This document shows positions 61,701-64,000 of a DNA stretch of 64,000 nt, one piece after another. The first letter of the stretch is position 1, and every line of letters begins with the position of its first letter. The notes beneath the pieces were generated by a model. It ran no database searches. It was given only the letters and a program-made list of their open reading frames with translations, and was not told the DNA's origin. The translations under genes and the position numbers were made by a program. Origin of the DNA: Musa acuminata AAA Group (taxonomy: Eukaryota > Streptophyta > Magnoliopsida > Zingiberales > Musaceae); contig NC_088327.1 in the NCBI RefSeq assembly GCF_036884655.1, positions 14,744,501 through 14,808,500 on the forward strand, in the 5' to 3' direction.

Positions 61701-63873
61701 ACTTGGAAGAGCACTATTTTTGGAACCGAGGCATCTGCATACCTCATAAACTATGAGCAAAAAGAAACTATTATTTTCATATTAGAGGAAGAGGGAAACG
61801 ATCAAAAGAACTCGAAGAAAATAATATAAAATTAATGAGATCGAAGAAGTTCGTTTTCTCAAAGGGCTTGCTGCTGCCAAATGGCCACTGAAGCTGCACA
61901 TGAGGGAAAACACACAACTTCAAGTGGTTCTATAGAGTATTTCTAGTGCATTTTGTCATATCAAAAATACCTGCCAACAGTTGTAATTTAAAATTAACAG
62001 ATTAACCAATCAACATCAATCTGTATTATCATGTATTTAATCAAAGGGATAAAACAATTAAAAATGTGTTGGATTGAGCTCAAATTCCAACTTCCCCTCT
62101 TTAAATTCCCAGCAGGAGTTCTATGATTTTTCACCTTCTACACCAGTGGCAAGGAAAAGAGAAAAGAGAACGGAGATCAAGCATTCTGCGACAAGTCATT
62201 CTTTGTTGGCTTGTTTTCTTTTACAGTAAAAGAAGTACCACAACAACAATATTAAAGTAGAAGTGTAAAAGAGAAAATATTAACAACAATATAAAATCTT
62301 ATGCCAACACAAAGTACATCATGACACGGCAAAGATACCTGAAATAAGGTTTCAACTTGGCAACTAGAGCATTTAATTCATCATTAGAGAGCCCACTACC
62401 AACTCGACAAAATGAAATAAATCTGCATATAAAGATTATATAAGCACAAACTACTATGGAATTAAGGGAAGATAAAAAATAGATGAAAGGCCACATTCTC
62501 TCAGACTGCGATCAGTTACACAAAAATGTTTCCAAACCAGTATATGGGTTTTGCAAGGCATGCTGAGTATGCTTAAAAAAAGGAGATACAGAAAGGCCAA
62601 AATAAAGGAAGTAGGATAAATTATCACAATAAGATATTTGAGTCACTCGCAATCCATTCTACATTATCACTACAGAACATCCATTAGAGAGAACAAAAGA
62701 AAGAACAAAAGTAAACCCAAGAGCTTCCTAATATTTCAAGGACTCTAAAACATAAGCTAGACCATCCTTTAGAAAAAAAAAAAATGTTTATTTGCTTAAC
62801 AAAAAGTTTCCCCTCTTCTGAGAAAAATTTCTAAGAAATTTGAGAAATATAGGAAACATGTTTACTACTTGAAAAGAGAAAGAGAGAAAATTATGTTGTC
62901 TGAAAACCGGTATTGGGAACAGCCATTTCCTACAATAAATTTTGTGAATCCACCTATCTCTGATACTGGCATGGAACATAAATCACTTTCATGGAAAATA
63001 AATAATCATTTATAACAACAACATATATACATAATCAATGTGCCATGGTAAAACAATTTCAGCAACGTATAATATGCAGAATGACACTTGTTAGAAATGA
63101 ATGACTCATATATCTCTGCAAGAAGCATAACAGACCAAAAGTACAATGATCCATATAACAGCAACTAAAATTTTCAAAAAATAGATATCTCAAATAAGCT
63201 TATCTCATGTCTGGCATTCCAAACAAATGGTACACAGAAAATCATTTCTATTGCCCAGTGTCCTAATTCGAGCTTCAGAGGCATGCCCATGATCTACAAG
63301 ATATGCAATATCTAACAAAGCACCTACAAGCAAATGGGACTAAGTAGCTATCCCAATCAAGCAGTAAGATGTGACCTAACATAAAGGAATGATTAATAAT
63401 GAATCTCAAAAGATAGCAAAAGCATGACCAGTATTGATAACTAAATGGGTTTTTTTCTTTTTTTTGGACTAGCAGCATGATAATTTGTACAGGCTTTTAG
63501 TTGGCAAAAGAAGGAAAAAAATTGAAGTTTTTATTCACCGTTTTGGATAGCTAGTATGATCTGAAAGCTCCGCAAGACCTACTAGAAACTGAGATACCTG
63601 AAATGAATCATAGATAAAGATTTATCTCTATCAGCACTTATAAAAGAAGAGCTAGAAAGAAAGTTTATGGAATTCAGTATCCATCAAACCACATATCAAG
63701 AAGTAGTATGGACCACAGAAATGGAAACAAGAATATGCAGTAATGTGCACTTATCAGCATAAGGCATTTAACCAACACAAATACTGAAACTTCATATAGA
63801 AAGGTGTTGTGCAAAAATGCAACTACAAATGAACTCACCTCTCCTCCTCGACGTCCAGACCCAAAGTAACCAC
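49752..63873 (-). CDS. LIG4: DNA ligase IV, C-terminal two thirds (14 exons; 5' part beyond the right edge)
   Basis: Exons on the minus strand are 63,873-63,839, 63,597-63,539, 62,422-62,339, 57,593-57,501, 57,416-57,368, 57,109-57,022, 56,215-56,015, 55,819-55,694, 55,569-55,470, 55,390-55,285, 54,909-54,779, 54,645-54,487, 53,960-53,805 and 50,460-49,752; phases agree (about 698 aa). The OB-fold part includes GYFGSGRRGGE, KERPDVWIESPDKS, RTVKSEV and PYGLRFPRI..VRYDKPWYECLDV. BRCT1 follows (FYFVNIPPSYSVDYFHK; DVIHYSWVLDCC), then the XRCC4-binding linker (YYWDLDVTDIKQ), BRCT2 (LALRRMRLEITM; LHIVRYQWLEDSV) and a basic/acidic tail ending KKKVSYKDVAGQLLEDW, as in plant LIG4. The enzyme seals double-strand breaks in the nucleus with XRCC4 during non-homologous end joining. 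The adenylation lysine region is outside the window. The 57,501 donor is GTCAGT. Confidence 0.93.
50993..51721. mobile_element. hAT-like non-autonomous DNA element 1 (729 bp) in the last LIG4 intron
   Basis: Inverted ends CAGTGATTTAAAA... and ...TTTTTAAATCACTG are flanked by a perfect 8-bp duplication GAATTAAA (50,985-50,992 and 51,722-51,729), as for hAT elements. The subterminal parts repeat words like GCGCTAGGCAC and GGCGAGCACC. Inside is a CAG/CGGCAG-rich stretch and about three copies of a 27-bp unit (GGAGGCAGAGGGAGAAATCR) at 51,365-51,450. No transposase is present. Confidence 0.88.
55569..55700 (-). repeat. 66-bp tandem duplication across a LIG4 splice acceptor
   Basis: The intron end plus exon start at the acceptor 55,570 (AATATAGCAG|GAATTAAATAC) is repeated 66 bp upstream at 55,636 (GATATGGCAG|GAATTAGATAT). 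Both copies keep AACATTTT before the AG and an ATGGAG/ATGGTAG-like word after it. The downstream acceptor restores the family sequence GIKYQAA..GDVIHYSW. The upstream one would add 22 residues in frame with no stop. The copies differ at roughly a quarter of positions. Confidence 0.8.
56982..57004. repeat. Short (TA)n tract in a LIG4 intron
   Basis: About eleven TA units lie just downstream of the donor at 57,021. Confidence 0.9.
58403..59242. mobile_element. hAT-like non-autonomous DNA element 2 (840 bp) in a LIG4 intron
   Basis: It is the same family as 50,993-51,721. The left end is CAGTGTTTTTAAAAGCGC, the right end ...ACCTTTTGAAGACACTA, and the flanks are GAATGGAG and GGATGGAG (7 of 8 match). 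It shares GGTTCGATTGAACCAAC and GCCCAAGCG-type subterminal words with element 1. Its centre holds a different degenerate array (AAAGCTGTAAACGAAGG, ACGACGACGAACG). Small ORFs inside are not genes. Confidence 0.82.
59260..60720. other. Repeat-rich part of the 4.7-kb LIG4 intron
   Basis: It contains TCTCC repeats (about 59,756-59,773) and a purine-only stretch rich in GGAGGAAG/GAAGAAG (about 60,085-60,215). CATACCATACTG at about 60,440 and ATGGTTCTAAATCTTGGATA at about 60,531 recall the ends of the small element at 61,369. ORFs of 101-135 codons are low-complexity. No coding exon is expected, since the flanking LIG4 exons join directly. Confidence 0.45.
61369..61543. mobile_element. Small MITE-like element with imperfect inverted ends
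   Basis: The left end is AAGGTTCTGAATACCATACC; the right end, read in reverse, is ATGGTTTTGCAATACCGTAC. The interior is packed with GGTAC/GTACC and TACCG words and can fold strongly. ATCACA occurs close to both edges (61,359 and 61,545) and may be part of the target duplication. Confidence 0.55.
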
Positions 63874-64000
63874 CTATTGCAAATAGCCTATTCAGTTTCA
63901 TATGGTTATGAAAACAGCTCTGAAATATAGTAAGGACTAGAAAAACAAACCAATAATAAGAACATCTAGGTCTGAACCGGCATGTATATAATCAGGTTTC

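Overview
This is a plant nuclear window: split genes with GT-AG introns, AT-rich introns and several nested LTR retrotransposons. The Sirevirus/Copia families and the four genes fit a monocot. The LTR style resembles Zingiberales such as banana, but I cannot confirm that without a search. The layout is a dense transposon block (1 to about 17,600), then the 3' half of an HKT-type Na+/K+ transporter (+), a group C bZIP transcription factor (+), an intergenic stretch with a broken Copia LTR, a Pumilio RNA-binding protein (-), and the C-terminal two thirds of DNA ligase IV (-), which runs off the right edge.

Transposon block, 1-17,000. The elements are nested. A minus-strand Copia (Copia-A) is the oldest host: one LTR is cut into 1-233 and about 13,742-15,254, with decayed pol to about 17,000. 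A plus-strand Sirevirus (Sire-B, 234-13,741) sits in that LTR. Inside Sire-B lie a truncated minus-strand Sirevirus (Sire-C, 1,897-6,487, in gag) and a young 4,565-bp element without coding capacity (NA-D, 8,416-12,980, in the 3' LTR), whose two 446-bp LTRs differ at only five sites by eye.

Genes. HKT exons 2 and 3 (17,836-18,410) are open and well conserved, but exon 1 is not in the window. The bZIP gene has six exons giving 331 aa. Its second intron is filled by a 6.4-kb Copia (Copia-E, 19,888-26,296) with a perfect 5-bp target duplication, inserted three bases inside the 5' splice site so that the LTR supplies part of the present donor. The Pumilio gene has eight coding exons (1,014 aa) with eight canonical RNA-recognition triplets, one GC-AG intron, and a 5'-UTR intron holding a solo LTR. 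DNA ligase IV has 14 exons here (OB fold, BRCT1, XRCC4-binding linker, BRCT2, basic tail). A 66-bp tandem duplication spans one of its splice acceptors, and two hAT-like elements lie in its introns.

The genes are unrelated in function (ion transport, transcription, mRNA control, DNA end joining), as is normal for plant chromosomes. I see no new multi-gene system. The most interesting signals concern how transposons and small duplications reshape splice sites. Exon borders come from reading frame, splice consensus and family resemblance. No alignment or transcript data were available.
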